The translations under genes were made by a program, and so were the position numbers. The notes beneath the pieces were generated by a model. The model was not told the origin of the DNA, searched no databases, and saw only the letters and a list, made by a program, of their open reading frames with translations. This document shows positions 35,990 through 45,688 of a stretch of DNA of 64,000 bases, one piece after another. Position 1 is the first letter of the stretch, and each line of letters begins with the position of its first letter. Source of the stretch: Empedobacter stercoris (lineage in GTDB: Bacteria; Bacteroidota; Bacteroidia; Flavobacteriales; Weeksellaceae); assembly GCF_020281205.1 (NCBI RefSeq), contig NZ_JACXZC010000010.1:1-64000 (forward strand). The letters are read 5' to 3'.

Positions 35990-36075
35990 AAACCGTCAGT
36001 TCGAGTGGAATTCTGTAGAGAGAACAAGATGTTAGAGCTTAAAATTCTATTCTCGATACAATTCTAATTCAAAAT
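35990..36075. repeat. REP-like dispersed repeat between ilvC and ilvA
   Basis: CGTCAGTTCGAGTG near 35994 and CTCGATACAATTC near 36053 resemble the CGTCAGTCCGAGTG...TATCGAGAAC element at about 7507-7550 in the repeat mosaic. Such GAGTG/TCGATACA palindromic elements are scattered in flavobacterial genomes. It sits within the ilv operon. Confidence 0.45.
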
Positions 36076-36095
36076 GCATAAGATGTTTAGTTTAA

Positions 36096-37577
36096 CTATG
36101 CTGTTTTTATAGATTTCATTGCTGTCATATCTTGTCGAAGTTTCTTTCCTACGATTTCGACTGCATGGTTACGTAGAACATCATTAATATGTACTAATTT
36201 TGCATTGTCAACAGCATTGTCTTTTCCTTCGTTGAAATTTTTTCCGACAACATCTACGTTTACTTTTGTCATAAACTCTTTTAACAATGGTTTACAAGCT
36301 TGGTCGAAAAGATAACAACCGTATTCTGCTGTATCAGAGATTACACGATTCATTTCGAATAATTTTTTTCTTGCAATTGTATTTGCAATTAAGGGTGTTT
36401 CGTGCAAGGATTCGTAATAGGCAGATTCAGGTTTAATTCCAGCTTCTACCATCGTTTCAAAAGCTAATTCAACTCCAGCGCGAATAAAAGCAACCATTAA
36501 TGTGTAGTTGTCAAAGTATTCTTGTTCAGTAATAGTTGCATCACCTGCAGGAGTTTTTTCAAATGCAGTTTCGCCAGTTTCGGCTCTCCATTTTAATAAG
36601 TTTTTATCATCATTTGCCCAATCTTCCATCATTGTCTTACTAAACTCACCAGAAATAATATCATCTTGATGTTTTTGAAACAATGGACGCATAATGTCTT
36701 TTAATTCTTCTGATAATTCAAACGCTTTAATTTTAGTAGGATTACTTAATCGATCCATCATACCGCTAACACCTCCATGTTTTAAGGCTTCTGTAATGAC
36801 TTCAACTCCATACTGAACTAATTTTGAAGCGTAACCAGCATCAATTCCATTTTCAATCATTTTCTCGAAAGAAAGGATAGAACCGGTTTGTAAAAGACCA
36901 CATAAAATGGTTTGCTCTCCCATTAAATCAGATTTTACCTCAGCAACAAATGATGATTTTAAAACGCCTGCTCTATGACCACCTGTTCCTACGCAATATG
37001 CTTTTGCTTGTTCAAGTCCTTTTCCTTTGGGATCATTTTCTGGGTGAACCGCAATTAAGGTAGGAACTCCAAAGCCTCTTAAGTATTCTGCACGAACTTC
37101 AGAACCAGGGCATTTTGGAGCAACCATGATTACCGTGATATCTTTACGAATTTGCATTCCTTCTTCTACGATATTAAATCCGTGAGAATATAAAAGTGTA
37201 GCATCTTGTTTGATTAGAGGCTGAATGGTGTTGATTACTTGCGTATGTTGTTTGTCAGGTGTTAAATTCGCAACAACATCAGCATTAGGAATTAATTCTT
37301 CGAAGGTACCGACTGTAAAATTATTGCTTGTTGCATTTTTCCAAGAGTCTCTTTGTTGTTCAATCGCTTCTTTACGAAGTGCGTATGAAACATCTAAACC
37401 GCTGTCTCGTAAATTTAATCCTTGATTTAATCCTTGTGCGCCACAGCCTATAATCACAATTTTTTTACCTTGTAATGCTTCTGTGCCTTTAGCGAATTCT
37501 GTGTTATTTAGAAATTCTGCTTGTCCAAGTTGGTATAATTGATCTCTTAATGATAATGAATTAAAGTAATTAGTCAT
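36096..37577 (-). CDS. ilvC: Ketol-acid reductoisomerase, class II
   Basis: Second step of branched-chain amino acid synthesis: NADPH- and Mg-dependent isomerisation and reduction of acetolactate and acetohydroxybutyrate. At 493 residues it is the long, class II form as in E. coli, with a duplicated helical C-terminal domain. The Rossmann motif is [19 protein letters not shown], followed by SYALRKEAI, where the Arg contacts the NADPH phosphate. [23 protein letters not shown] is conserved. Fourth gene of the ilv operon, 40 bp after ilvN. Confidence 0.95.
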   Translation of the reverse strand: MTNYFNSLSLRDQLYQLGQAEFLNNTEFAKGTEALQGKKIVIIGCGAQGLNQGLNLRDSGLDVSYALRKEAIEQQRDSWKNATSNNFTVGTFEELIPNADVVANLTPDKQHTQVINTIQPLIKQDATLLYSHGFNIVEEGMQIRKDITVIMVAPKCPGSEVRAEYLRGFGVPTLIAVHPENDPKGKGLEQAKAYCVGTGGHRAGVLKSSFVAEVKSDLMGEQTILCGLLQTGSILSFEKMIENGIDAGYASKLVQYGVEVITEALKHGGVSGMMDRLSNPTKIKAFELSEELKDIMRPLFQKHQDDIISGEFSKTMMEDWANDDKNLLKWRAETGETAFEKTPAGDATITEQEYFDNYTLMVAFIRAGVELAFETMVEAGIKPESAYYESLHETPLIANTIARKKLFEMNRVISDTAEYGCYLFDQACKPLLKEFMTKVNVDVVGKNFNEGKDNAVDNAKLVHINDVLRNHAVEIVGKKLRQDMTAMKSIKTA

Positions 37578-37617
37578 GTTGTGTTTTTTATAAATTTTTT
37601 AATCGGGTTATGTGTAA

Positions 37618-38217
37618 TTACATTGTGAAAACTGATTTTCCTTGGTTTAGGAATTCATTTTCTATAATTTCTTTCGATGGTTCGTCTTTTTCGAATTGTA
37701 ACAATTTTTCATGAAAACCAGCGCTTGCTTTTATAATGGCTATTCTTGCACCTCTTACAAATTCTATTAAACCATATTTTGTCAATTCATGTGTAAGATT
37801 ATCAATCTCTTCACGATGACCAGCTGTTTCAAAAACTGTATAGTCATTTCGTATAACCACTGTATTTGCACCATATTGACGTAATAACCGTTCTACGTAA
37901 GCTTTCTCTGCGATAATATGGGTAGGCACTTTGTATAAAGCTTGTTCTTGCCAGATTAATTCGTCGTTATTATTGTAATAGGCTTTTAGAACATCTATTT
38001 GTTTTTCAATTTGCATACAAAGTTTTCGAACAACTTCTTCAGACTCTTCAATCACAATTGTAAATCGATGTACATTTTCTATTTCTGATGGAGAAGTGCT
38101 TAAGCTTTCAATATTAATTTTTCTACGGGTAAAAATTCCTGTAACTCTACCCAAAATTCCGATTGAATTTTCTGTATATAACGTAATTGTATATTCTTGT
38201 TTCGAGTTCATAATCAT
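37618..38217 (-). CDS. ilvN: Acetolactate synthase regulatory (small) subunit
   Basis: Regulatory subunit of acetohydroxyacid synthase, 199 residues, with an N-terminal ACT domain (YTITLYTENSIGILGRVTGIFTRRKINIESLS) that binds valine for feedback inhibition, and a C-terminal small-subunit domain (about 85-165). It has about 30 residues more at the C-terminus than E. coli IlvH. The start codon abuts the stop of ilvB (TAAATG); a second ATG two codons later (MNSKQEY) is an equally possible start. It overlaps nothing and lies between ilvB and ilvC. Confidence 0.93.
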   Translation of the reverse strand: MIMNSKQEYTITLYTENSIGILGRVTGIFTRRKINIESLSTSPSEIENVHRFTIVIEESEEVVRKLCMQIEKQIDVLKAYYNNNDELIWQEQALYKVPTHIIAEKAYVERLLRQYGANTVVIRNDYTVFETAGHREEIDNLTHELTKYGLIEFVRGARIAIIKASAGFHEKLLQFEKDEPSKEIIENEFLNQGKSVFTM

Positions 38218-39978
38218 TTATTTTAATCTTATTTCAGAAACGCTTGTGCCTTGTTCTACCATAGGAAATATATTGTTTTCTTTTCCTACGACTACTTCCA
38301 ATAGATAAGAGCCGTCATGCTCTAACATTTCTTTTAATGCCTTTTTCAACTCATTTCTTTGATCTATTTTTTGACCTTCTATTTCGTATGCTTTTGCAAG
38401 AGCAACAAAATCTGGGCTCGTGATATCGACGAAAGAATAACGTTTGTCGTTGAATAATTCCTGCCATTGGCGAACCATTCCTAAGAAACTATTGTTGAGA
38501 ATTAGCATTTTCACTTTTGCTCCGAATTGCATAATAGTTCCCATTTCTTGTAAAGTCATTTGGAAACCACCATCTCCACAAACCATGACGACATCTTTTT
38601 CCGGTGCTCCATACCATGCTCCAATTGCTGCAGGCAGTCCAAAGCCCATCGTTCCTAATCCGCCTGATGTAACCATGAGTTTAGAATCTTTAAATTTGGC
38701 ATAACGACAAGCGGACATTTGATGTTGTCCAACGTCTGTGACAATTACAGCTTGTCCATGCGTTAATTCATTTAAAGTGTTAATGACTTCAGCCATAGAC
38801 ATGACATCTGATGTTGGATAAAATTCTTTTTGAATGACTTCTTTATGTTCTTCTTTTTCGAGATCTCTAAATTCTCTTAACCAATCAGGATGTTCTTTTT
38901 GATGAATCAAATTTGTTAATAGCGGAAGTGTTTTTTTACAATTGCCCCAAACAGGTACTGTAATCTTTACATTTTTACCAATTTCTGCTGGATCAATATC
39001 AAGATGAATGACTTTCGCTTGCTTTGCATATTTGTCTAAACGTCCCGTTACACGGTCGTCAAACCTCATCCCTATAGCAATTAAGACATCACAATCATTT
39101 GTTTTAACATTAGGCGCATAATTACCATGCATCCCTAATAAACCAACATATTGTGGGTGATCTGTATCTAAAGCACTAAGTCCCATTAAAGTTGTTGCGA
39201 CGGGAATTCCAGATTTCTCTAAGAAATCCTTTAATTCTTGCTCTGCTTTTCCAAGAATAATTCCTTGACCAATTATTGCAAATGGTTTCTTTGCTTGATT
39301 AATGATTTCTGCAGCAGCATAAATATATTTAGATCTTATCTCTGGTTCTGGTCTATAACTACGAACATGCGTGCATTGTTCATATTTTCTCTTCTCGATA
39401 AGTTGAATTTGAGCATTTTTTGTAATATCAATCAATACAGGTCCTGGTCTTCCAGATCGAGCAATATGAAATGCTTTTGCTAATACATCATTAATTTCTG
39501 CTGCATCTGTAATTTGATAATTCCATTTGGTAATCGGATTCGTAATATTAATGACATCTGTTTCTTGAAATGCATCTGTTCCTAAAAGAGAAGCGTAAAC
39601 TTGTCCTGTAATACAAACAATAGGATTACTATCAATCATGGCATCTGCTATTCCGGTTACTAAATTTGTTGCTCCAGGACCACTTGTAGCAAAGGCTACA
39701 CCTACTTTTCCTGAAGTTCTTGCATAACCTTGAGCAGCATGAATACCACCTTGTTCATGACGAACTAAAATGTGCTCTAATTGATCTTTGTAATCATACA
39801 AAGCATCATATATAGGCATAATTGCTCCACCAGGATATCCAAAAACGGTTGTAACTCCTTCACATAATAAAGCGTTTATAATAGCTTGAGAACCTGATGT
39901 TTGATTTTTATTATCTGTCAGTAAGACATCCTTCTGAAGCGTTTCTAACTTGTTTTGCGTATTTGTATAAGATTCCAT
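38218..39978 (-). CDS. ilvB: Acetolactate synthase catalytic (large) subunit
   Basis: Thiamine diphosphate enzyme of 586 residues that makes acetolactate or acetohydroxybutyrate from pyruvate and 2-oxobutyrate. The catalytic glutamate is E75 in [16 protein letters not shown]. The FAD/pyrimidine domains follow ([18 protein letters not shown]), and the ThDP-Mg motif is [18 protein letters not shown] with [12 protein letters not shown]. The only ATG available places its start 68 bp inside ilvD in another frame; the first about 28 residues have no family match, so a later non-ATG start is possible. Confidence 0.94.
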   Translation of the reverse strand: MESYTNTQNKLETLQKDVLLTDNKNQTSGSQAIINALLCEGVTTVFGYPGGAIMPIYDALYDYKDQLEHILVRHEQGGIHAAQGYARTSGKVGVAFATSGPGATNLVTGIADAMIDSNPIVCITGQVYASLLGTDAFQETDVINITNPITKWNYQITDAAEINDVLAKAFHIARSGRPGPVLIDITKNAQIQLIEKRKYEQCTHVRSYRPEPEIRSKYIYAAAEIINQAKKPFAIIGQGIILGKAEQELKDFLEKSGIPVATTLMGLSALDTDHPQYVGLLGMHGNYAPNVKTNDCDVLIAIGMRFDDRVTGRLDKYAKQAKVIHLDIDPAEIGKNVKITVPVWGNCKKTLPLLTNLIHQKEHPDWLREFRDLEKEEHKEVIQKEFYPTSDVMSMAEVINTLNELTHGQAVIVTDVGQHQMSACRYAKFKDSKLMVTSGGLGTMGFGLPAAIGAWYGAPEKDVVMVCGDGGFQMTLQEMGTIMQFGAKVKMLILNNSFLGMVRQWQELFNDKRYSFVDITSPDFVALAKAYEIEGQKIDQRNELKKALKEMLEHDGSYLLEVVVGKENNIFPMVEQGTSVSEIRLK

Positions 39979-41599
39979 TTTTTACTTTTAATGTAGGTTG
40001 TTTCCAATTGTTTTTTCGTTCAGCTAAAGTTTTTTCATCCACCAATAAATTCAGTTGTTTTTTATTGATGTCAATTTCGATGAGGTCATTGTTTTCTACC
40101 AAAGCGATAGGGCCTCCTTCGAAAGCTTCTGGTGTAATATGACCGACGACAAAACCATGCGTTCCGCCACTAAATCGACCATCTGTAATTAACGCAACTT
40201 TATCTCCTAATCCTGCACCAATAATGGCTGAAGTTGGTTTCAACATTTCGGGCATTCCTGGTCCACCTTTAGGACCTTCGTTGCGAATCACAATTACACT
40301 TCCTTCTTTTATTTGTAACTCTTCGATTGCTTTTAAAACTTCTACTTCACTGTTGAAAACTTGTGCATTTCCTTTAAAATAAAATCCTTCTTTACCGGAT
40401 ATTTTTGAAACAGAGCCTTTTGGAGCTAAGTTTCCGTACAACATTTGTAAATGCCCTGTTTCTTTGATAGGCTGTTCTAATGGAAGAATAATTTTTTGCT
40501 TAGAGAAATCCAATTCTTCTATATTTTCTAAATTTTCTGCTATTGTTTTTCCGGTTACAGTTAAACAACTTCCGTCAATCAGATTTTCTTTTAGCATATA
40601 TTTCATCACAGCCGGAATTCCACCAATTTTACTTAAATGTTCCATCAAGTATTTTCCACTTGGTTTCAAGTCTGCTAAAACAGGTGTTTTATCATTAATA
40701 GCTTGTATATCATCTAATGATAATTCAATATCCATTGTAGCTGCAATTGCTAATAAATGAAGTACAGCATTTGTACTGCCTCCTAAAACTACAATTACTT
40801 TTATCGCGTTTTCTAAAGCATTTTTTGTGATGATATCACTTGGTTTGATATCTTTTTCTAAGAGATTTTTTAAAAATTTTCCTGCGGTCAAGCATTCATT
40901 TTTTTTCTCTTGACTTAACGCAGGATAGGATGAAGAATAAGGTAAACTCATGCCTAAAGCTTCGATTGCAGCAGCCATTGTGTTCGCAGTATACATTCCG
41001 CCACAAGCACCAGGACCAGGACAAGCATTCTGAATAATTCCACAAAAATCATTATCATCAATTTTTCCATTTAATTTTTTCCCTAAAGCTTCAAATGCAG
41101 AAACGATGTTTAATTCTTCTTCTTTGTAATGTCCAGCAGCAATTGTTCCTCCATAAACCATAATAGATGGACGGTTTAATCTTCCCATTGCCATGATTGA
41201 TCCTGGCATATTTTTATCACAACCTGGAATTGTAATTACACCATCGTAAAAGTGTGCCGCACAAACGGCTTCTATAGAATCTGCAATAACTTCTCTACTT
41301 ACCAAAGAGTAACGCATTCCTGAGGTTCCGTTTGTGATTCCATCACTAATTCCGATTGTATTAAATTTTAATCCAATCAAATCTTCATCCTTCATTCCAT
41401 CTTGTACCAATTGCGCAAACTGGTTCAAGTGCATATTACAAGTGTTGCCATCGTACCCCATACTTGCAATACCGATTAAAGGTTTTTTTAAGTCTTCGTT
41501 AGTTAGGCCAATCCCATGTAACATAGCTTGCGACGCAGGTAAAGTGTCGTCTTGTGTAACGGTTCGGCTGTGTTTGTTAAGTGCTTGCGAATTGTTCAT
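39911..41599 (-). CDS. ilvD: Dihydroxy-acid dehydratase
   Basis: Fe-S dehydratase for the third common step of valine and isoleucine synthesis. Starting at ATG 41599 ([16 protein letters not shown]) gives 562 residues. An upstream in-frame ATG at 41635 lies in the tail of terminator B and adds 12 unmatched residues, so it is not used. Cluster ligands are in [27 protein letters not shown] and [19 protein letters not shown]; the C-terminus has [20 protein letters not shown]. First gene of ilvDBNCA, controlled by the two attenuators upstream. Its 3' end overlaps ilvB. Confidence 0.94.
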   Translation of the reverse strand: MNNSQALNKHSRTVTQDDTLPASQAMLHGIGLTNEDLKKPLIGIASMGYDGNTCNMHLNQFAQLVQDGMKDEDLIGLKFNTIGISDGITNGTSGMRYSLVSREVIADSIEAVCAAHFYDGVITIPGCDKNMPGSIMAMGRLNRPSIMVYGGTIAAGHYKEEELNIVSAFEALGKKLNGKIDDNDFCGIIQNACPGPGACGGMYTANTMAAAIEALGMSLPYSSSYPALSQEKKNECLTAGKFLKNLLEKDIKPSDIITKNALENAIKVIVVLGGSTNAVLHLLAIAATMDIELSLDDIQAINDKTPVLADLKPSGKYLMEHLSKIGGIPAVMKYMLKENLIDGSCLTVTGKTIAENLENIEELDFSKQKIILPLEQPIKETGHLQMLYGNLAPKGSVSKISGKEGFYFKGNAQVFNSEVEVLKAIEELQIKEGSVIVIRNEGPKGGPGMPEMLKPTSAIIGAGLGDKVALITDGRFSGGTHGFVVGHITPEAFEGGPIALVENNDLIEIDINKKQLNLLVDEKTLAERKNNWKQPTLKVKNGILYKYAKQVRNASEGCLTDR

Positions 41600-41633
41600 T
41601 GTTGTGTATTTGTTAATGTGTTCATTTAAAATC

Positions 41634-41703
41634 ATAAAAAAGCCACCTTGTAATAAGGTGGCTCATAAAAAAATCGTTTAAAAATTTGTCATAACACCAC
41701 CTT
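41634..41703 (-). promoter_or_regulatory. ilv attenuator B (antiterminator/terminator switch)
   Basis: Minus-strand terminator: AGCCACCTT (41663-41655), loop ATTAC, AAGGTGGCT (41649-41641), then a run of T to 41636. The leader B codons for Lys-Val-Val contain AAGGTGG (41703-41697), the same sequence as the terminator 3' arm, so it can pair with CCACCTT (41661-41655) and prevent the terminator. ilvD begins 35 bp after the T run. Confidence 0.8.
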
Positions 41704-41763
41704 TCCTAATCGTAAGATTAAGACCAAAATAATAATGATGATAATGACAAATGAATGTTGCAT
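41689..41763 (-). CDS. ilv leader peptide B
   Basis: A 24-codon frame: MQHSFV, six consecutive Ile codons, then LVLILRLGKVVL and stop TGA. Sixteen of 24 residues are Ile, Leu or Val (7, 5 and 4), the three end products of the downstream operon. It begins 41 bp after terminator A and ends 26 bp before terminator B. Its codons 21-23 form the antiterminator strand. No separate promoter was found between terminator A and this peptide, so it is probably reached only by transcripts that pass terminator A. Confidence 0.8.
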   Translation of the reverse strand: MQHSFVIIIIIILVLILRLGKVVL

Positions 41764-41803
41764 AATGCTGTTTTGTATCTATTTTTCTAAAATTGTTTAA
41801 ACT

Positions 41804-41870
41804 AAAAAGCCACTTCGTTAAGAAGTGGCTTTTTTAGTTATTTCGTATGTACACAACTAATTACCACTCC
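41804..41870 (-). promoter_or_regulatory. ilv attenuator A (antiterminator/terminator switch)
   Basis: Minus-strand terminator: AAAAAGCCACTTC (41834-41822), loop TTAAC, GAAGTGGCTTTTT (41816-41804); a perfect 13-bp stem. GGAGTGGT (41870-41863), in the last codons of leader A, can pair with GCCACTTC (41829-41822) as 8 bp with two G-U pairs, excluding the terminator. Confidence 0.75.
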
Positions 41871-41925
41871 TTGGAATAAGAATGACTAAAATAATCAAGT
41901 TGATAATGTTGTGAACTAATTTCAT
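41857..41925 (-). CDS. ilv leader peptide A
   Basis: A 22-codon frame starting MKLVHN, continuing IINLIILVILI and ending PRSGN with stop TAG. Twelve residues are Ile, Leu or Val (6, 4 and 2). It lies just downstream of a -7 element and upstream of terminator A. Its core ATTATTTTAGTC is nearly the same as ATTATTTTGGTC in leader B, which suggests a duplication. Its codons 18-21 supply the antiterminator strand. Confidence 0.8.
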   Translation of the reverse strand: MKLVHNIINLIILVILIPRSGN

Positions 41926-41943
41926 TTTTTATTTTTGATGAAT

Positions 41944-41951
41944 CAAAGCTA
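41944..41951 (-). promoter_or_regulatory. -7 promoter element of the ilv operon
   Basis: On the minus strand TAGCTTTG matches TAnnTTTG, 18 bp before leader A. A TTG at 41977-41975 is 23 bp upstream, at the long end for a -33 box. Confidence 0.5.
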
Positions 41952-42091
41952 AGATTAAATTTTTTAACTTAGCTCAACTTTTTTTATAAACTTTCCGAAA
42001 AAAATTCATTAATTATAAATTCGCATTATAATATTGCTTTTTTTGAAGATTATTTAAAAATAAGTTTATATAATTTTATATTTACAAAACT

Positions 42092-45000
42092 TTGGAACAG
42101 AAAACTATTCACAACGTTTTTAGCTTATACGATTCTTCAGATTTCGTACAGAAGCTTATTGTCAATTTTAAAAATAATCTACATCATAAAGTTAACATCA
42201 AAGGATTTTTAGGTTCTGGATTAAGCATCCTAACGGGACATTTATATGATCGCGTTGCTCGTCCAACCATTCTAATTTTTGATGACAAAGAAGAGGCAGC
42301 TTATGTACTGAATGATTTAGAAACTTTATTTGATAAAGAACAAATTCTATTTTTTCCTTCTTCTTATAAACGTCCTTACGAGATAGAGGAAGTGAACAAT
42401 GCAAATGTGGTCATACGCACAGAAGTATTAAATGTGCTTTCGCATTCAAAGCGACCAAAAATTATTGTGACCTACGCAGAAGCCTTGTCCGAAAAAGTGG
42501 TGACGAAAAAAGCATTGACAACAAATACCTTAAAAGTAAAAGTTGGAAATGATTTAGGGATTGATTTTTTGACAGAAATATTAGCGTCTTATAATTTTCA
42601 CCGAGTAGATTTTGTCTCCGAACCAGGTGAATTTTCGATTCGTGGAGGGATTATAGATGTTTTTTCGTTTTCCAACGAACATCCATATCGTATTTCGTTG
42701 TTTGGAGATGAAGTTGAAACAATCAGAACATTTGATATTGAAAATCAATTGTCAATTGCGACAACAAAAGAAATTACGATTATTCCGAATCTTGAAAGTA
42801 AATCAATCAATGAAAAACGCGAAAGTTTTTTAGAATATATACCAAAAGATAGTTTGATTATCGCTAAAAACATTTCAGTTTTAGCAAAACAAATCAATCG
42901 GAATTTTGAACAAGCCGAAGCTGCTTTCTCAGAACTGAAAGGTGAGATTAAACAAGCTGAACCGAATCAATTATTTTTGAATGAAAATGGTTTTCTTCAA
43001 CAAATTTCAACATTTGGAGTGATCGAATGTTCGATGAAATCTTATTTCGAAACAATTGAAGAAATTGAATCACCTTTTAAGCCACAACCAAGTTTTAATA
43101 AACAATTCGAATTATTGATAGATGATTTGAATGAACATAAAGCGGAAGGTTTTAAAAATGCACTGATTTGTTCGAACGAGAATCAAATCAAACGTTTCGA
43201 AGAAATTTTTGATGATATCGGAAAAGAAGTGTCGTATATTCCAGTTTTAGGATCTATTTATCAAGGTTTCATCGATGAAGAAATCAAATTAACGTGTTAT
43301 ACGGATCACCAAATTTTTGGACGTTATCATAAATTCAATCTTCGTAATTCATTTTCGAAAAAAGAAGCCATCACGCTTAAAGAAATCAATTCGTTGCAAG
43401 TGGGTGATTTCGTGACGCATATCGATTATGGAATTGGAAAATTTGCTGGATTAGTACGTTTAAATAACAATGGTGTTATGCAAGAATCGATCAAATTGAT
43501 CTATCAAAACAATGATATTTTGTATGTCAACATTCATTCGTTGCATAAAATTGCCAAGTTTCGAGGGAAAGATGGACAAGAACCAAAAATTTCAAAATTA
43601 GGTTCGCCTGCTTGGAAAAATTTGAAGAATAAAACAAAAGCAAAGGTCAAAGAAATTGCTTTTGATTTAATCAAATTATACGCTAAACGGCGTGCAAGAA
43701 AAGGATTTTCGTATTCACCCGACACGTATTTGCAAAATGAATTGGAAGCTTCTTTTATTTATGAAGATACACCCGATCAATATAAAGCAACGCAAGATGT
43801 AAAAGCTGATATGGAATCGGAGCGTCCGATGGATCGTTTGGTTTGTGGTGATGTTGGTTTCGGGAAAACGGAAGTAGCGATTCGAGCAGCAATGAAAGCT
43901 GCTGTAGATGGAAAGCAAGTTGCAGTTTTAGTACCAACAACAATTTTAGCTTTTCAGCATTTTAAGACGTTTTCAGAACGTTTGAGAGATTTACCTGTTA
44001 AGGTCGCTTATCTTAATCGATTTGTTACAGGAGCGAAGAAAAAGACCGTTTTAGATGGCTTAAAGTCTGGTCAAGTGGATATTGTGATTGGTACGCATCA
44101 ATTGGTTAATCCAAAAATCGAATACAAAGATTTAGGTTTATTGGTTGTTGATGAAGAACATAAATTTGGTGTTGGAGTAAAAGATAAATTAAAAACACTT
44201 CGCGAAAATATTGATACATTGACGTTAACGGCTACACCAATCCCTCGTACGCTTCAGTTTTCGTTGATGGCTGCGCGTGATTTATCAGTGATTAAAACGC
44301 CACCACCAAACCGTCAACCAGTCGATACGCAATTGGTAGGATTTAACGAAGAGGTTTTTCGTGATGCAATTATGTACGAAATGCAACGAGGTGGACAGGT
44401 TTATATCATTCACAATCGTGTGCAATCGTTAAAAGATATTGCTGGAATGGTACAACGTTTAGTTCCTGATGCGCGTGTTGCTACTGGACATGGGCAAATG
44501 GAAGGGAAAGAATTAGAAGCTGTTTTACTCGATTTTATTGATGGACGTTACGATGTTTTTGTTTCCACAACGATTATCGAATCGGGATTGGATGTTCCGA
44601 ATGCCAATACAATTTTAATCAATGATGCGCAAAACTTCGGTTTAGCCGATTTGCATCAAATGCGTGGTCGTGTAGGGCGTAGTAACCGCAAAGCATTTTG
44701 CTATTTGGTTGCACCTCCGTTGTCTGTTTTAACCGATGAGGCTCGTAAACGTTTGCAAGCAATTGAACAGTTTTCAGATTTAGGTTCTGGATTTAATATC
44801 GCGATGAAAGATTTAGAGATACGTGGTGCAGGAAATCTATTAGGTGCAGAACAAACTGGATTTATGATGGATATTGGTTTCGAAACGTATCAAAAAATCT
44901 TAAATGAAGCCATTGAAGAATTAAAAGAAACGGATTTCAAAGATTTGTTCGAAGATCAAAAAACGGGAGAAGTAAAATCCTATGTTTCGGATGTGCAGAT

Positions 45001-45460
45001 TGATTCGGATTTGCAAATTATGTTCCCAGATGAATATATAGAAAGTTCTGAAGAACGTTTATTGTTGTACAAGGAATTAGCTGATATTGAGACTGAAAAT
45101 GAGTTAGAAACGTTTAAAAACAATTTGATTGATCGTTTTGGTCAATTACCTGTTGAAGCTGAAAATTTATTAGAATCTATTCAATTGAAATGGATTAGTA
45201 AAAAATTAGGTTTCGAACGATTGGTCATGAAAAAAGGCGTGCTTTTGGCTTATTTTATTAATAAACCACAAAGCGAGTTTTATCAATCAGATGAATTTAG
45301 AATAATTTTAAATAACGTTCAAAATAACCCTAAAAATATCAGTTTTAAGGAAAAATCACCTAAAAAAGGAGAAGAATATCCAACATTATTACTGCGATTT
45401 GAACACATACAAAACGTGCATGAAGCCTTACAAAGTCTACAAAATTTATTAATTCATTAA
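42092..45460 (+). CDS. mfd: Transcription-repair coupling factor
   Basis: ATP-driven translocase of 1122 residues that removes stalled RNA polymerase and recruits UvrA. The N-terminal UvrB-like part contains SEPGEFSIRGGIIDVFSF, the RNA polymerase-interaction domain begins near LQVGDFVTHIDYGIGKF, and the RecG-like motor has Walker A CGDVGFGKTEVAIRAA, the DEEH box VVDEEHKFGV, TATPIPRTLQFS and VGRSNRKAFCYL. The C-terminal TRCF domain is present. The predicted start is TTG (42092); the protein beginning EQKTIHNVFSLYDSS agrees with the family's short N-terminus. Transcribed alone, terminator at 45499. Confidence 0.95.
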   Translation: MEQKTIHNVFSLYDSSDFVQKLIVNFKNNLHHKVNIKGFLGSGLSILTGHLYDRVARPTILIFDDKEEAAYVLNDLETLFDKEQILFFPSSYKRPYEIEEVNNANVVIRTEVLNVLSHSKRPKIIVTYAEALSEKVVTKKALTTNTLKVKVGNDLGIDFLTEILASYNFHRVDFVSEPGEFSIRGGIIDVFSFSNEHPYRISLFGDEVETIRTFDIENQLSIATTKEITIIPNLESKSINEKRESFLEYIPKDSLIIAKNISVLAKQINRNFEQAEAAFSELKGEIKQAEPNQLFLNENGFLQQISTFGVIECSMKSYFETIEEIESPFKPQPSFNKQFELLIDDLNEHKAEGFKNALICSNENQIKRFEEIFDDIGKEVSYIPVLGSIYQGFIDEEIKLTCYTDHQIFGRYHKFNLRNSFSKKEAITLKEINSLQVGDFVTHIDYGIGKFAGLVRLNNNGVMQESIKLIYQNNDILYVNIHSLHKIAKFRGKDGQEPKISKLGSPAWKNLKNKTKAKVKEIAFDLIKLYAKRRARKGFSYSPDTYLQNELEASFIYEDTPDQYKATQDVKADMESERPMDRLVCGDVGFGKTEVAIRAAMKAAVDGKQVAVLVPTTILAFQHFKTFSERLRDLPVKVAYLNRFVTGAKKKTVLDGLKSGQVDIVIGTHQLVNPKIEYKDLGLLVVDEEHKFGVGVKDKLKTLRENIDTLTLTATPIPRTLQFSLMAARDLSVIKTPPPNRQPVDTQLVGFNEEVFRDAIMYEMQRGGQVYIIHNRVQSLKDIAGMVQRLVPDARVATGHGQMEGKELEAVLLDFIDGRYDVFVSTTIIESGLDVPNANTILINDAQNFGLADLHQMRGRVGRSNRKAFCYLVAPPLSVLTDEARKRLQAIEQFSDLGSGFNIAMKDLEIRGAGNLLGAEQTGFMMDIGFETYQKILNEAIEELKETDFKDLFEDQKTGEVKSYVSDVQIDSDLQIMFPDEYIESSEERLLLYKELADIETENELETFKNNLIDRFGQLPVEAENLLESIQLKWISKKLGFERLVMKKGVLLAYFINKPQSEFYQSDEFRIILNNVQNNPKNISFKEKSPKKGEEYPTLLLRFEHIQNVHEALQSLQNLLIH

Positions 45461-45498
45461 CATTTTTTAGTTTTAATTAGTAATCTAGTAAAATATGC

Positions 45499-45534
45499 AA
45501 GGAGAATTAACCAAGTTGTTAGTTCTCCTTTTTT
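45499..45534 (+). terminator. Terminator after mfd
   Basis: AAGGAGAATTAAC and GTTAGTTCTCCTT form a 13-bp stem with one G-U pair and a 6-nt loop, then T residues. Confidence 0.75.
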
Positions 45535-45688
45535 AGTGGAATAAACTTAAGTACCGATATAGATAAATTGTATTATATTTATCATATTAAGAATCGCAAC
45601 TCATTGTAAACTAATAATCATAAATAATATGGTAATTTATTATTATTTTTATCGATAAAATATTAGTTGGAAAAACAGTAAAGTAGTT

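Noticed and set aside
41600-41635. Longer start for ilvD
   Set aside because: The ATG at 41635 lies in the T-run tail of attenuator terminator B, leaving no room for initiation; [10 protein letters not shown] at 41599 fits the family.
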